Part shown: positions 1 through 8,386 of the stretch, piece after piece | Layout of the letters: each line of letters begins with the position of its first letter | How positions within the stretch are numbered: position 1 is the first letter of the stretch | Source of the DNA: Lishizhenia sp. | Lineage (GTDB): Bacteria; Bacteroidota; Bacteroidia; Flavobacteriales_D; Crocinitomicaceae | Reading direction: 5' to 3' | Length of the DNA: 41,720 nt | Assembly (NCBI GenBank): GCA_007117355.1 | Contig: SKGS01000129.1 | Location: forward strand, 1 to 41,720 | The notes under the pieces: generated by a model | Databases searched by the model: none | The model's input: the letters and a program-made list of their open reading frames with translations, nothing else | What the model was told of the DNA's origin: nothing | Translations under genes and position numbers: made by a program

Positions 1-1248
1 CAAATTTGTGATGGTGATGCTATCTTTTTAACGGCTAATTATAACAATAATGTTGTTTGGTCAGATGGTAGCACAACTCAAACTATTCTTGTAAATGAAA
101 CCGAATCTTTCACGGTTACTTTCACTGACGGAAATGGATGTTCTTCTACCTCAGAAGTTTTTGACGTAGTAGTTAATGAAAATCCTGTAATTGATAATAT
201 TACCACAACAGACTCTGACTGTACCGAAGATACTGGAACTGCAACTGTTGATGTTTCTGGAGGGACACCTGAATACACTTTTGAGTGGTTTGGTAATGAT
301 CCAAATGCATTAGGTTTTGGAGATTATACTGTTGAAGTTACTGACGAAAATGGATGTACAGCTACTGAAGAGTTCTCTATTCTTAATGTAGATGCTCCAG
401 AAGTAGATGTAGAGACAAACAATCAAGTATGTTTGGAAGATGAGGCATCTGGTTCTGTCACTGTTAATGTTACTGGTGGCACTCCAGACTACAGTTTTTC
501 AATCGACGGAGGAGCTACTTCTCAAACAGAGAATGAATTTGATGAACTAGCGGTAGGCAACTACGAGGTTCAAGTAATTGACGATGCTGGCTGTCAAACA
601 ATAATAAGTTTTGATATTGATCCAGCTGAAGAGATTACATTTGACCAAACAATTGAAATTTGTGATGGTAGCTCATTCACTGTTGGAAATGATGTCTTTA
701 CAGAAGCTGGAGAATATACCACGATATTAGAGGGTGCATCAATCCATGGATGCGATAGTACCGTAAATACTACTATTGTGATTCTTGATGCTCCAAGTAA
801 CGGAATTTCTGAGTCAAATGCTGTATTAACAGCAGATCAATCAGGTGCTTCTTACGTATGGATAGATTGTGATAACGATAATGCGCCAATAGCTGGTGAA
901 AACGATCAGTCTTTTACAGCAACTGAAAACGGTAATTACGCTGTGATTGTTACACTAGGAGAATGTGAGGTTACATCCGACTGTATTGAAATCACTGGTC
1001 TTTCAGTTAAGAATAGCGATATGACTAAAATTAAAGTCTATCCTAATCCTAATACAGGAACTTTTAAAGTTGAAACAGAATTTGATAGTGAGTTAACTCT
1101 TCTGGATTTTACTGGAAAACTTGTTTATCAGCAGAAAGTAACAGCTGGCACAAACGAGTTAACCATTTCGAATTTAGCAAAAGGAGCTTACACGGTGAGA
1201 CTTTCAAATTCAAATGGATTGCATATTGAAAGATTAGTGATTCAGTAA
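1..1248 (+). CDS. T9SS type A sorting domain protein with SprB-like repeats (5' end outside window)
   Basis: The reading frame is open from the first base of the window, so this is the C-terminal 415 residues of a larger secreted protein. A start at 433 (TTG) would be an artefact. The visible part holds repeats of the SprB/adhesin kind (GGTP-[DE]-Y-[ST]F ... GxYxVxVxDxxGC at about bases 255-360 and 470-600). Next comes a module starting EICDGSSFTVG and ending GCDSTV, common in large Bacteroidota surface proteins. The end (about 1030-1245) is a T9SS type A sorting domain with KVYPNPNTGTF, G.Y.VR and a final basic/hydrophobic strand. By family knowledge it is exported by Sec, carried across the outer membrane by T9SS, and released or anchored at the surface. 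Adhesion is inferred. A strong terminator follows. Confidence 0.9.
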   Translation, partial: QICDGDAIFLTANYNNNVVWSDGSTTQTILVNETESFTVTFTDGNGCSSTSEVFDVVVNENPVIDNITTTDSDCTEDTGTATVDVSGGTPEYTFEWFGNDPNALGFGDYTVEVTDENGCTATEEFSILNVDAPEVDVETNNQVCLEDEASGSVTVNVTGGTPDYSFSIDGGATSQTENEFDELAVGNYEVQVIDDAGCQTIISFDIDPAEEITFDQTIEICDGSSFTVGNDVFTEAGEYTTILEGASIHGCDSTVNTTIVILDAPSNGISESNAVLTADQSGASYVWIDCDNDNAPIAGENDQSFTATENGNYAVIVTLGECEVTSDCIEITGLSVKNSDMTKIKVYPNPNTGTFKVETEFDSELTLLDFTGKLVYQQKVTAGTNELTISNLAKGAYTVRLSNSNGLHIERLVIQ

Positions 1249-1269
1249 AATAATTAATAAAAACTTTTA

Positions 1270-1302
1270 AAGTGGCAGTATAAATAACTGCCACTTTTTT
1301 TG
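1270..1302 (+). terminator. Rho-independent terminator after the adhesin gene
   Basis: The 10-bp perfect stem AAGTGGCAGT / ACTGCCACTT has a 7-base loop and runs straight into a T tract. It lies about 20 bases after the stop of the upstream gene and ends that unit before the next secreted-protein gene. Confidence 0.9.
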
Positions 1303-1399
1303 TTACCGTTACTCATTTATTTGATAAAAATACGCGGTTATAAAATATCATAGCAGTAAACATTAAAATGAAATAATTTTAATCCAAATAATTAAGATT

Positions 1400-3757
1400 A
1401 TGAATCAATTTTACCCCACTCAATTGAAAAAATTAAAGTTAACGTCTTTACTTTTTGTTTTTTTCGCTAATTTTTCATTGGGACAGTTTCCGCCAACAGC
1501 TGATATATTGCTGCCCGTTGATGATTCTCAATGTTTAAACAATCAATTATTTACTTTTGTTAGCCAATCCTGGCCAATTGATGGTAACGGAGATATAGTG
1601 TTTCAACCTGAAGCTCCTATTACCTATCACTGGGATATCAATGGTGAAGCAACCTCAACAGATGAAGTTGTACTATCTCATCAATTTGCTACTCCTGGAT
1701 TAAAAGAAATAACCTTAACAGCAACAAATATGTACGGTTCAACTTCGGCATCTATAATTGTTGAAGTTCTTCCTTTAACACCTCCCCAAATTACTCAAAC
1801 GCTTATAGATACAACAGGTGGTGTTTGGGTCATGGAACTACAATTAACAAATCCACAAGACTACACTCACACCGAACCTATTTTTCCAAATGGAGGTGGA
1901 AGCATGTCCTTTGATGATCCAAGTACTAATACTACCCATATAACATATTTTAGTCCCGGAACTTACATGGGAAGTACTACCGTCGTGAATCTTAATGGGT
2001 GTGTACAAGATAATTTACCTATCGAAATTATAGTTCCAACAAGTATTGTGAACTCTGGGAACAACGGTGGAATAGAAAGTGAAAGCCTTGGAGATGCAGT
2101 TTCTTTGAGATATTTCAACAGAAAAGTTGCTAGTAAACCAACTGAGTTAGAAAAAACTGACGACTTAATTTTTAACAAAACTGAGGCCTCTCAGTCTTAT
2201 CAAACTTTATCTACAGGTGGTTTATCTATGATTGATATGTTCCCAGAATCTTTAGAAGATGGAGATGTTGCACATGTTACTTCGCCAACTGACATTTTAG
2301 ATTTTACTATCGCTAGAGAAGTATTCAGTGTGGATTATTCAGTAAACAATAGGACTCGTGGTGTAGTGTTAGGTGTTAAAACAATTGACCGTTCGTATAA
2401 CCACACGAAAGCTTCTTGCGACAGACTTAGAGGTGCAGAAATTCAAATGGTAAAATCAGTTGAAATTCAAGGTTACAAATTCTTAATGCAAGGTATTTTA
2501 CAACAAAACAATGTAAATGAATATGCTATTTCTTTTGCAATTGGTAAAAATCAAGTAGAAGAAAATTATACATTGCAATCTAATTGGTATGTTAATGCTT
2601 ACGAGCCAGCTGAGGAAATGTATAACTTCCAAGTATGGACAACTCGTCCTGAAGCAACAATTAAACTAGTAAATGAAATTTTGGACAACATCAATGCAGA
2701 TGCTACAATTGTTCAGAATGAAATCGCTATCTTCCCGAAATCGTATATTTCCAAAATTGAGAGAGTCGGGACTGAGCTTGTACTTAAATTAAACGCTGCT
2801 GAAATTGATTTGCCGGTTCAAATTGATTTGGAAGAGATTTATTCAGAAACGCATGGTTATGGATTTAGAAGTGAAGTAATAGTTTCTGAAGAAGAACCTC
2901 AAATTATTCGTTATGATGTTAAAGACGCATACGAGTTTCAAGGTCACATAAAAGTAAATGATGAAATTTACGATGCTTTCTATCACGCTGATGGAAATTG
3001 GGGATTAGACTTTGATGCAAACCTTACTCGATTAGAAGAATATCGTGTTTACAATAACTTTGAAAGAGTTTATAAGGAAGACGAAAAAGCTATCCACAGA
3101 AATGTTAAATTAGAAGCTACTAGTAATGACTATTTAACACTGTATAAGTCACTTCAACCAGGAAACCTTCCAGCAGATTACACAGATTACAATTATGTAT
3201 CTTTCCGAGCTAAAGGTAGCGGTGTAATGGAATTAGGCTTAATTAAGTCATCTGTTCAAAATTGGAATGACCAATATAGAGCAATGTTAAATATCCGTAA
3301 TGCTTGGCATACTTATTACGTACCATTTAGCTTCTTTAAATCAGAAGGAAATGCAGGAAATTTAATGCCTAACGATTTATCAATGTTGACTTTCACGTTT
3401 CTTCCACAAGTTGTTGGAGATAACAACTTAGATTTAACTATCGAAGATGTTAAATTTACAAGAGAAGCTCCTGAAGGGTATGAAAACCACCTTTCTTCTG
3501 TAGTAAATGATTTTGCAGTATTCCCTAATCCAACCAATGGAAACATTACTTGTCTTTTGTTTAGCGATTACGAAGCAAATACAACTTTCACCTTAAGAGA
3601 TACTTCTGGGAAAGTTGTAAGTTCAGAAAAAATTCAAATAATAGAAGGAAGAAACGAAATACAATTATCGTACGAAGGCGTAAATCCTAATATGTATTTC
3701 TTATCAGTTGAAAACGAGAAAACATCTTATGGAAATGCTAAAATTGTAATTCAATAA
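1400..3757 (+). CDS. Secreted PKD and sugar-binding-like protein with T9SS type A sorting domain
   Basis: This is a 785-residue exported protein. Residues 1-28 form a signal peptide (basic start, SLLFVFFANFSLG, then QF). Residues about 40-124 resemble a PKD domain (ITYHWDINGE ... GLKEITLTATN). The long middle matches no family I can name. Residues about 570-690 (YLTLYKSLQ ... YNYVSFRAKGSG ... WHTYYVPFSFF ... LTIEDVKF) have the look of a CBM11/CIA30-type galactose-binding jelly roll. Residues about 708-785 are a T9SS type A sorting domain (AVFPNPTNGN ... NMYFLSVEN). By family it should be a cell-surface or released protein. A glycan-binding or polysaccharide-related role is inference. It stands alone between two terminators. 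Confidence 0.85.
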   Translation: MNQFYPTQLKKLKLTSLLFVFFANFSLGQFPPTADILLPVDDSQCLNNQLFTFVSQSWPIDGNGDIVFQPEAPITYHWDINGEATSTDEVVLSHQFATPGLKEITLTATNMYGSTSASIIVEVLPLTPPQITQTLIDTTGGVWVMELQLTNPQDYTHTEPIFPNGGGSMSFDDPSTNTTHITYFSPGTYMGSTTVVNLNGCVQDNLPIEIIVPTSIVNSGNNGGIESESLGDAVSLRYFNRKVASKPTELEKTDDLIFNKTEASQSYQTLSTGGLSMIDMFPESLEDGDVAHVTSPTDILDFTIAREVFSVDYSVNNRTRGVVLGVKTIDRSYNHTKASCDRLRGAEIQMVKSVEIQGYKFLMQGILQQNNVNEYAISFAIGKNQVEENYTLQSNWYVNAYEPAEEMYNFQVWTTRPEATIKLVNEILDNINADATIVQNEIAIFPKSYISKIERVGTELVLKLNAAEIDLPVQIDLEEIYSETHGYGFRSEVIVSEEEPQIIRYDVKDAYEFQGHIKVNDEIYDAFYHADGNWGLDFDANLTRLEEYRVYNNFERVYKEDEKAIHRNVKLEATSNDYLTLYKSLQPGNLPADYTDYNYVSFRAKGSGVMELGLIKSSVQNWNDQYRAMLNIRNAWHTYYVPFSFFKSEGNAGNLMPNDLSMLTFTFLPQVVGDNNLDLTIEDVKFTREAPEGYENHLSSVVNDFAVFPNPTNGNITCLLFSDYEANTTFTLRDTSGKVVSSEKIQIIEGRNEIQLSYEGVNPNMYFLSVENEKTSYGNAKIVIQ

Positions 3758-3787
3758 GTCACTATTTTAAAGTACATATTTTAAACA

Positions 3788-3818
3788 AAAAGAGGTCACG
3801 TAAGTGGCCTTTTTTTTG
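3788..3818 (+). terminator. Rho-independent terminator
   Basis: The stem GGTCAC / GTGGCC (one G-T pair), extended by A-T pairs, has a GTAA loop and is followed by eight Ts. It lies 31 bases after the stop of the secreted-protein gene. Confidence 0.8.
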
Positions 3819-3866
3819 TTAAATACTTTTCTCTAAAGAGAACAAATAAGATATTTTCGAAAAAAC

Positions 3867-3899
3867 AACATAGTACTATGTTATACATATTACTATGTT
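3867..3899 (+). promoter_or_regulatory. Probable PadR operator (16-bp palindrome plus repeated half-site)
   Basis: AACATAGTACTATGTT at 3867-3882 is a perfect 16-bp palindrome. Its half-site TACTATGTT recurs at 3891-3899, 17 bp further on. The array sits just upstream of the -7 element at 3903-3910 and before the padR start, where an autorepressor would block the promoter. PadR-family repressors are known to bind such TACTATGT/ACATAGTA dyads. Binding here is inferred. Confidence 0.7.
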
Positions 3900-3902
3900 T
3901 TG

Positions 3903-3910
3903 TATATTTG
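3903..3910 (+). promoter_or_regulatory. -7 promoter element of padR-pspC
   Basis: TATATTTG matches the Bacteroidota TAnnTTTG consensus exactly. It is 16 bases before the padR start codon and directly follows the probable PadR operator. Confidence 0.6.
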
Positions 3911-3926
3911 TAAAAAATTTGAATAA

Positions 3927-4253
3927 ATGAAACTCGATAACGCTAAAGCTCAAATGCGTAAAGGTATATTAGAGCTTTGCATATTAAGTCTTTTGAAACA
4001 ACAAGAACTTTATCCGTCAGATATAATTGAGCGGTTAAAAAAATCGGAAATTGTTGTAGCTGAAGGAACTATATATCCTTTGCTTACAAGACTTAAAAAT
4101 GCAGAGCTTTTAAGTTATCGTTGGGAGGAATCTGCTAGTGGACCACCCAGAAAATATTATTCAATTACTAAAAAAGGAGAAACTGTATTAGAAGAGCTTG
4201 CTGTAAGTTGGAATGGCTTAGTGAGTTCCGTATCAAAAATAATTAATTTTTAG
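3927..4253 (+). CDS. PadR family transcriptional regulator
   Basis: At 108 residues this is a short, single-domain winged-helix PadR repressor. The recognisable parts are QMRKGILELCILSLL at the start, the recognition-helix and wing segment VAEGTIYPLLTRLKNAELL, and the wing SGPPRKYYSITKKG. The next gene (PspC-domain protein) starts two bases after its stop, so the two form an operon. Such padR-pspC pairs are common in Bacteroidota. In LmrR/PadR relatives the repressor controls its own operon and is relieved by an effector or membrane stress. The palindrome at 3867-3882 fits autoregulation. The ligand is unknown. Confidence 0.92.
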   Translation: MKLDNAKAQMRKGILELCILSLLKQQELYPSDIIERLKKSEIVVAEGTIYPLLTRLKNAELLSYRWEESASGPPRKYYSITKKGETVLEELAVSWNGLVSSVSKIINF

Positions 4254-4255
4254 CT

Positions 4256-5824
4256 ATGAATAAAACAGTACATATCAATGTTGCAGGTTTCGCGTTTATC
4301 ATCGAAGAAAATGCATACCAAGAGCTTTCCAAATACTTAGACAACTTAGGAAAAAACATTTCTGATGAAGCAGAGAGAAAAGAAGTATTGGAAGATATTG
4401 AGGCGAGGATTGCTGAAATATTTCAAGAATGTTTAAAAAAAGAACATCGTGAAGTTATAATTCATAAAGATGTCAAAAAAGTTATTGGTATCATGGGAGA
4501 GCCAGAAGAAATCTACGAAGGTTCTGAAAGTTATTCCTACGAAACAAAAGAAGCGAAACCTAAACGATTATATCGTGATGTCGAAAATGGAATGCTTGGC
4601 GGAGTTTGTAGTGGACTTGCTGCGTATTTCAATACTGATGTAATATGGCCACGCATATTGTTTCTATTTCTCTTCTTTACATTAGGCTCTGGATTCTTAT
4701 TATATATAGTACTTTGGATTATTGTTCCACCTGCAACAACTACTGCGCAAAAGCTTGAAATGCAAGGTGAACCTGTAACAGTTGATTCGATAAAAAAAAG
4801 TTTTCACAAAACGAAAGAACAAATAGAAAAGGAAATCAATTTGCACAAAAATAAATACAACAAAAAGGATGTTAAACGCAAAACAAAAACTGCTGCTGAA
4901 GAGGTTATTTCAACAAGTAGTTTAATCTTCTCGAAATTATTTAAAGTTATTAGTATATTCATTGGTGTCGTCCTTTGGACTGTAGCATTTTCTCTTCTTA
5001 TCTCTACATTTGCCGCATTTATAGGGGAGCCAATAATCCACATAATGGGAGACAGTGGATATATGAAAAGCTTCAATCTAGAAGACTTTCGAAGAATTTT
5101 CATGACTTCCAAGTTTTTTGATTGGGGAATTTCATCCATTTTGTTTGCATTGACCATGGCTTTCTTCATAGGAGGTTTTCATCTGATTTTTGGAGCAAAA
5201 CGCAAGACCATGGTAAGTTGGTCTGTACCATCTTTTTTCTTTATTGGAATCATTCTAATTGCCTTTGGATATTTTAACCAAACAAAAGAGTACCAAGCAA
5301 CGGGGAAATTTGAAAATAGAATACCATTACCCACAAATAATGACACGCTTTACATTTCCGCATCACATCTACCGAAAGAACTTGGAGAACATAAATTTAA
5401 ATGGAAAGTCAGCAATTCTATCTTTAGCATGAATGAACAATTCGCATTAGCAGATGATATAATCTATTTCTCCAACGCAAAGTTCACCATTAGACCATCC
5501 GTGAATGATTCATTTCAACTAGTAGTTTCTCAAACTGCCTCTGGAAAATCAGAAGAAGAAGCTAATACAAGGGCAGAAAATATACAATTTGGAATTCAAA
5601 CAAACGGGGATAGCCTTACTTTAAACTCATTTTTCACAACAGGAATAAACAATAGTGTAAGGGAACAAAAAATCAAATATATTCTTGAAATTCCAAATGA
5701 GAAGTTTATTTATCTCGATAGTTCAATTCTAAAAATAGCTCAACCGCTGTTTAACAAACGTAATTTGCCCAATAATCAGTTGATAAACACAACAAGGCAA
5801 TTCAATAATGGGATTTTGGAGTAA
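4256..5824 (+). CDS. PspC domain-containing membrane protein
   Basis: This 522-residue membrane protein is co-transcribed with padR (2-base gap). Residues 1-95 are a soluble N-terminal region of the kind found in these Bacteroidota proteins (VLEDIEARIAEIFQE ... DVKKVIGIMGEPEEI). Residues about 104-160 are the PspC domain (RLYRDVENGMLGGVCSGLAAYF ... LYIVLWIIVPPA). A charged linker (about 175-215) is followed by two or three further hydrophobic segments (about 225-350). The C-terminal 170 residues are predicted to be outside the cytoplasm. PspC proteins take part in envelope-stress responses in Proteobacteria. A similar role here is inferred. Confidence 0.9.
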   Translation: MNKTVHINVAGFAFIIEENAYQELSKYLDNLGKNISDEAERKEVLEDIEARIAEIFQECLKKEHREVIIHKDVKKVIGIMGEPEEIYEGSESYSYETKEAKPKRLYRDVENGMLGGVCSGLAAYFNTDVIWPRILFLFLFFTLGSGFLLYIVLWIIVPPATTTAQKLEMQGEPVTVDSIKKSFHKTKEQIEKEINLHKNKYNKKDVKRKTKTAAEEVISTSSLIFSKLFKVISIFIGVVLWTVAFSLLISTFAAFIGEPIIHIMGDSGYMKSFNLEDFRRIFMTSKFFDWGISSILFALTMAFFIGGFHLIFGAKRKTMVSWSVPSFFFIGIILIAFGYFNQTKEYQATGKFENRIPLPTNNDTLYISASHLPKELGEHKFKWKVSNSIFSMNEQFALADDIIYFSNAKFTIRPSVNDSFQLVVSQTASGKSEEEANTRAENIQFGIQTNGDSLTLNSFFTTGINNSVREQKIKYILEIPNEKFIYLDSSILKIAQPLFNKRNLPNNQLINTTRQFNNGILE

Positions 5825-5851
5825 TCACCCTGATCCTGATTTTGGAATTAT

Positions 5852-6325
5852 TTAGCTGCGTTCTGTTAGAATAAGCATTTTGCGATAATCAGGAACTTCT
5901 TCGAGGTAGGAAAGCTTTCGTTCTTTTAAATCTAAAAAGCATGTTATTGTCTGAATTCCATTTGTTAGAATAAGCCATTGCACCTTCAAAGTGAAATTAT
6001 ACTGCGCAATTTGAAACATTGTCTCTTCGGTTAACTTAACATCAGCGGCTTTGCACTCTATGATAGCTACAGGCTTCATTTCTTGCGTAAACAACACCCC
6101 ATCGCATCTTCTTTTCATGGAATTAACATCAATACTATACTCTGATGCTAGTAATCCTTGCGGAACATTTTTACAGTTTATAAGATAATGAAAAAATTGC
6201 TGTCTCACCCACTCCTCTGGGGTTAGCAAAACCTCTTTTCTCCTGAAAATATCCCAAACGAATACTCCTTCATTTTTTCGCTTAATTTTTAGTTGAGCAA
6301 GCGGTAAATTCAGATTAGGAAACAT
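5852..6325 (-). CDS. Type I restriction enzyme HsdR N-terminal-like domain protein
   Basis: At 157 residues the protein consists almost only of an HSDR_N_2-type PD-(D/E)XK nuclease fold. The catalytic pattern is D75 in RRCDGVLF and E90-x-K92 in AIIECKAADV. There is no helicase part and no hsdM or hsdS nearby, so it is not a type I restriction system. Stand-alone copies of this family are frequent in Bacteroidota and their task is unknown. Nuclease activity is possible because the key residues are kept. Its stop is 27 bases from the convergent pspC stop, and its start is 7 bases downstream of the lipoprotein gene, so the two minus-strand genes probably form an operon. Confidence 0.85.
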   Translation of the reverse strand: MFPNLNLPLAQLKIKRKNEGVFVWDIFRRKEVLLTPEEWVRQQFFHYLINCKNVPQGLLASEYSIDVNSMKRRCDGVLFTQEMKPVAIIECKAADVKLTEETMFQIAQYNFTLKVQWLILTNGIQTITCFLDLKERKLSYLEEVPDYRKMLILTERS

Positions 6326-6332
6326 CTATTCG

Positions 6333-6791
6333 CTAAGGTAAAACACGTTTATACTTTATCCTCAACCCAAGAGGAACATGATATTTAGTGAATTCTTTGA
6401 GATAAACGAAATTTGTATCTGTTAATTGAATTAGTTTCATAACATATTCGCTTTCGCCTGTCTTTAAAATCAACTGTTGGTAATCACGAGTCAAAGAAAA
6501 TCTACCCTTCGAAGTGGTCAATCCTTCAACAGGACCAGAAAAAGACTCCTTGTATGTTGCATCAGGGTAAAATTCATAAACTGAATTCGAAATACCTTTA
6601 CTCTTTTCAAGCCATTCCTCTATTGTTTGCATCCAATCTTCAGGTAAGTAATCCATTAAAAAGCCTATACCAGATTCATCTACTTCAAAACTATCGTATT
6701 CCCATTTTCCAATAAGTTTTTTTTCTGGTTTATCGCAGCTACTAAAGATGAAAAAACAAAATGACACTAATAACAACAATAATGTACGCAT
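6333..6791 (-). CDS. Putative lipocalin-like lipoprotein
   Basis: With the start at 6791 the protein has 152 residues and begins MRTLLLLLVSFCFFIFSSC, a clear lipoprotein signal peptide with a SSC lipobox. The frame is open up to an ATG at 6833, but that ATG overlaps the -7 promoter element at 6831-6838, so the shorter start is preferred. After the lipidated Cys, LIGKWEYDSFEV followed by beta-strand-like segments (GRFSLTRDYQQLILKT) suggests a lipocalin-like barrel of the type often seen in small Bacteroidota lipoproteins. The ligand is unknown. The HsdR_N gene follows after 7 bases. Confidence 0.75.
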   Translation of the reverse strand: MRTLLLLLVSFCFFIFSSCDKPEKKLIGKWEYDSFEVDESGIGFLMDYLPEDWMQTIEEWLEKSKGISNSVYEFYPDATYKESFSGPVEGLTTSKGRFSLTRDYQQLILKTGESEYVMKLIQLTDTNFVYLKEFTKYHVPLGLRIKYKRVLP

Positions 6792-6799
6792 GAAATAAT

Positions 6800-6807
6800 T
6801 ATTTTTG
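6800..6807 (+). promoter_or_regulatory. -7 promoter element of the DUF2480 gene
   Basis: TATTTTTG on the plus strand matches TAnnTTTG and lies 38 bases before the ATG at 6846. The two divergent -7 elements here are only about 25 bp apart, so the promoters probably overlap. Confidence 0.5.
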
Positions 6808-6830
6808 TAATAATTTAGTTTAAATCTCAT

Positions 6831-6838
6831 CAAAGGTA
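6831..6838 (-). promoter_or_regulatory. -7 promoter element of the lipoprotein gene
   Basis: On the minus strand the bases read TACCTTTG, an exact TAnnTTTG match, 40 bases before the ATG at 6791. It decides the start of the lipoprotein gene. Confidence 0.6.
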
Positions 6839-6845
6839 TAAAATT

Positions 6846-7358
6846 ATGGACGAAATTATCAATAAAGTAAAAAACAGTAGTTTAATTCAAATAGATTTGG
6901 CAGAATTTAAACCAAAACAAGAAATAATTGAACTCGACTTAAAAGAACAACTTTGGCAAGGTTTAGCGCTTAAAGAGAAAGATTTCAGACAGTACATATC
7001 AGAAAATAATTGGGGAGAGTTTGAAGGAAAGGTAGTTGCTGTTCATTGCTCAGCCGATGCAATTATTCCAACTTGGGCTTACATGCTTGTTGTAAGTAAA
7101 TTGGCGGAAAACAATATTCTCGCATTCACTGGTAAAAAGTCCTTTGCTATGCAAGAGCTAATTAAAAAAGCAATTGATGAATACAAGGTTCAAGACATTG
7201 AAAATGGTAAATTCATCATAAAAGGCTGCGCTGATATTCCTGACCCGGCTTATGCAATGAGCGAACTAACCAAAAAACTTATTCCCGTTGCTTCAAGCAT
7301 TATGTACGGAGAACCTTGCTCTACTGTTCCGGTTTATAAGCGGAAGAAGGTTAGGTAG
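6846..7358 (+). CDS. DUF2480 family protein
   Basis: This 170-residue soluble protein belongs to a family found almost only in Bacteroidota (DUF2480). Family features are DLKEQLWQGLALKEKDFR near the start, VAVHCSADAIIPTWAYM in the middle, GCADIPDPAYAMSELTKKL, and the end GEPCSTVPVYKRKK. Conserved cysteines in HCSAD, GCADI and GEPCS suggest metal or redox chemistry, but that is a guess. Function is unknown. It is transcribed alone, divergently from the lipoprotein gene. Confidence 0.85.
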   Translation: MDEIINKVKNSSLIQIDLAEFKPKQEIIELDLKEQLWQGLALKEKDFRQYISENNWGEFEGKVVAVHCSADAIIPTWAYMLVVSKLAENNILAFTGKKSFAMQELIKKAIDEYKVQDIENGKFIIKGCADIPDPAYAMSELTKKLIPVASSIMYGEPCSTVPVYKRKKVR

Positions 7359-7387
7359 ATGCATAAAACTTTTTAGTAGAAACTTAC

Positions 7388-7417
7388 AAACCTAAGATTG
7401 CGGTTTCTGTTTTTTTT
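7388..7417 (+). terminator. Possible terminator after the DUF2480 gene
   Basis: A short stem AAACC / GGTTT (an alternative, wider AGAAAC / GTTTCT pairing starts at 7378) is followed by a run of nine Ts. The stem is weak, but the T run and position support termination. Confidence 0.5.
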
Positions 7418-7462
7418 TGCTTTATTCAACTAAAGCTCAGAAAAATGTATATTTTTCAATTT

Positions 7463-8143
7463 CTAAAAAATATACCCTATTTTAATCGTGTAAAATAATC
7501 CTATACGATTTTCTAAATCTCTCGTTACTACTTCAAATAAATCAGATGAACCAGACTGATTAAATTCTACTCTATCTTCTCTTACGGCCTCTCGGGAGAT
7601 ACCGAAACCTGTATCAAATATCAAATTACCAAATGTATCGTTCATATAACCAAGCATAATTCTAGGCCCTCTTCTTCTTCTTTTCTCAGTATAAATTTCA
7701 TTACTTCCAAATTCCTCCATTGATACATCCCATCTATTTACTCGGTTATAATAGCCCAATTCAACATACCATTCATCAAAAACATCAATCAAATAAAAAC
7801 GTGTCCCAAATGAAAAAGTCAACCCTAATTTAGGACTTCTATCACCAAGGTTATCCCAATCTGAGTCTATAAAAGGATTTAGAAATATGTTCGATAGGAA
7901 AGTGGACCCGTAAGTAGCACCCAAAGAACCCTCTACTGTAAAATAAGAATTTAAAACCCGTTCATAACTCATTTTATATGAACCCATTAAAACGCCGATC
8001 AAATCAAATTTTACAGCGTTTTTTTCAGATTCGTAGGGTGTGAACTCTGAGCCTTCATCACCGAAAGTTAAAACCCTCGGTTCTGTTTGACTGTAAACAG
8101 TTAATGCTACTAAGGTAAAAATAAGAACAACTAAATGCTTCAT
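7463..8143 (-). CDS. Predicted outer-membrane beta-barrel protein
   Basis: The 226-residue protein has a signal peptide (MKHLVVLIFTLVALTVYSQ) and then alternating amphipathic strands ending in aromatic residues (MSYERVLNSYFTVEGSLGATYG, LGLTFSFGTRFYLID, WYVELGYYNRVNRW, final YTIKIGYIF). The NAVKFDLIGVLMGSYKMSYER segment resembles the DUF3575/OmpW-like barrel proteins of Bacteroidota. The terminal F fits outer-membrane insertion by BAM. Cargo or partner is unknown. It is a single gene, divergent from the S9 peptidase. No convincing -7 element was seen upstream. Confidence 0.75.
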   Translation of the reverse strand: MKHLVVLIFTLVALTVYSQTEPRVLTFGDEGSEFTPYESEKNAVKFDLIGVLMGSYKMSYERVLNSYFTVEGSLGATYGSTFLSNIFLNPFIDSDWDNLGDRSPKLGLTFSFGTRFYLIDVFDEWYVELGYYNRVNRWDVSMEEFGSNEIYTEKRRRRGPRIMLGYMNDTFGNLIFDTGFGISREAVREDRVEFNQSGSSDLFEVVTRDLENRIGLFYTIKIGYIF

Positions 8144-8256
8144 AAATAATAGTTTAAGGTTTAAATATATTTATATAGTTTTAAAAATTATAAAATTAGT
8201 TAAAAAAACTAGATACATCAAACTTTCTAAAATCGTTACAGTTTTTTTGAACGAAT

Positions 8257-8337
8257 TTATAGCATTTTGAATAAATTTTAAATTTAAAGTGCAATCATAG
8301 ACCACAGAAATATATTTTTGAAGGTTATAGCATTTGA
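8257..8337. repeat. Imperfect direct repeat in the divergent intergenic region
   Basis: TTATAGCATTTTGA at 8257-8270 recurs as TTATAGCATTTGA at 8325-8337, with one T less. It lies between the beta-barrel gene and the S9 peptidase gene. It may be a regulator site or chance in AT-rich DNA. Confidence 0.4.
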
Positions 8338-8362
8338 TTCACTCGTTTACAGTTCGAAGGAT

Positions 8363-8370
8363 TACCTTTG
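8363..8370 (+). promoter_or_regulatory. -7 promoter element of the S9 peptidase gene
   Basis: TACCTTTG is an exact TAnnTTTG match 16 bases before the start codon at 8387. Confidence 0.6.
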
Positions 8371-8386
8371 TTAAAACAACAGAATT

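Noticed and set aside
433-435. TTG at 433 as the start of the first gene
   Set aside because: The frame and the SprB-like repeats continue to base 1, so the gene starts outside the window.
4804-5169. 121-residue antisense ORF inside the PspC-domain gene
   Set aside because: It is the reverse strand of a hydrophobic coding region. Reverse complements of membrane segments often give long open frames.
5852-6325. Type I restriction-modification system
   Set aside because: Only the small HsdR_N domain is present. No helicase, methylase or specificity subunit lies nearby.
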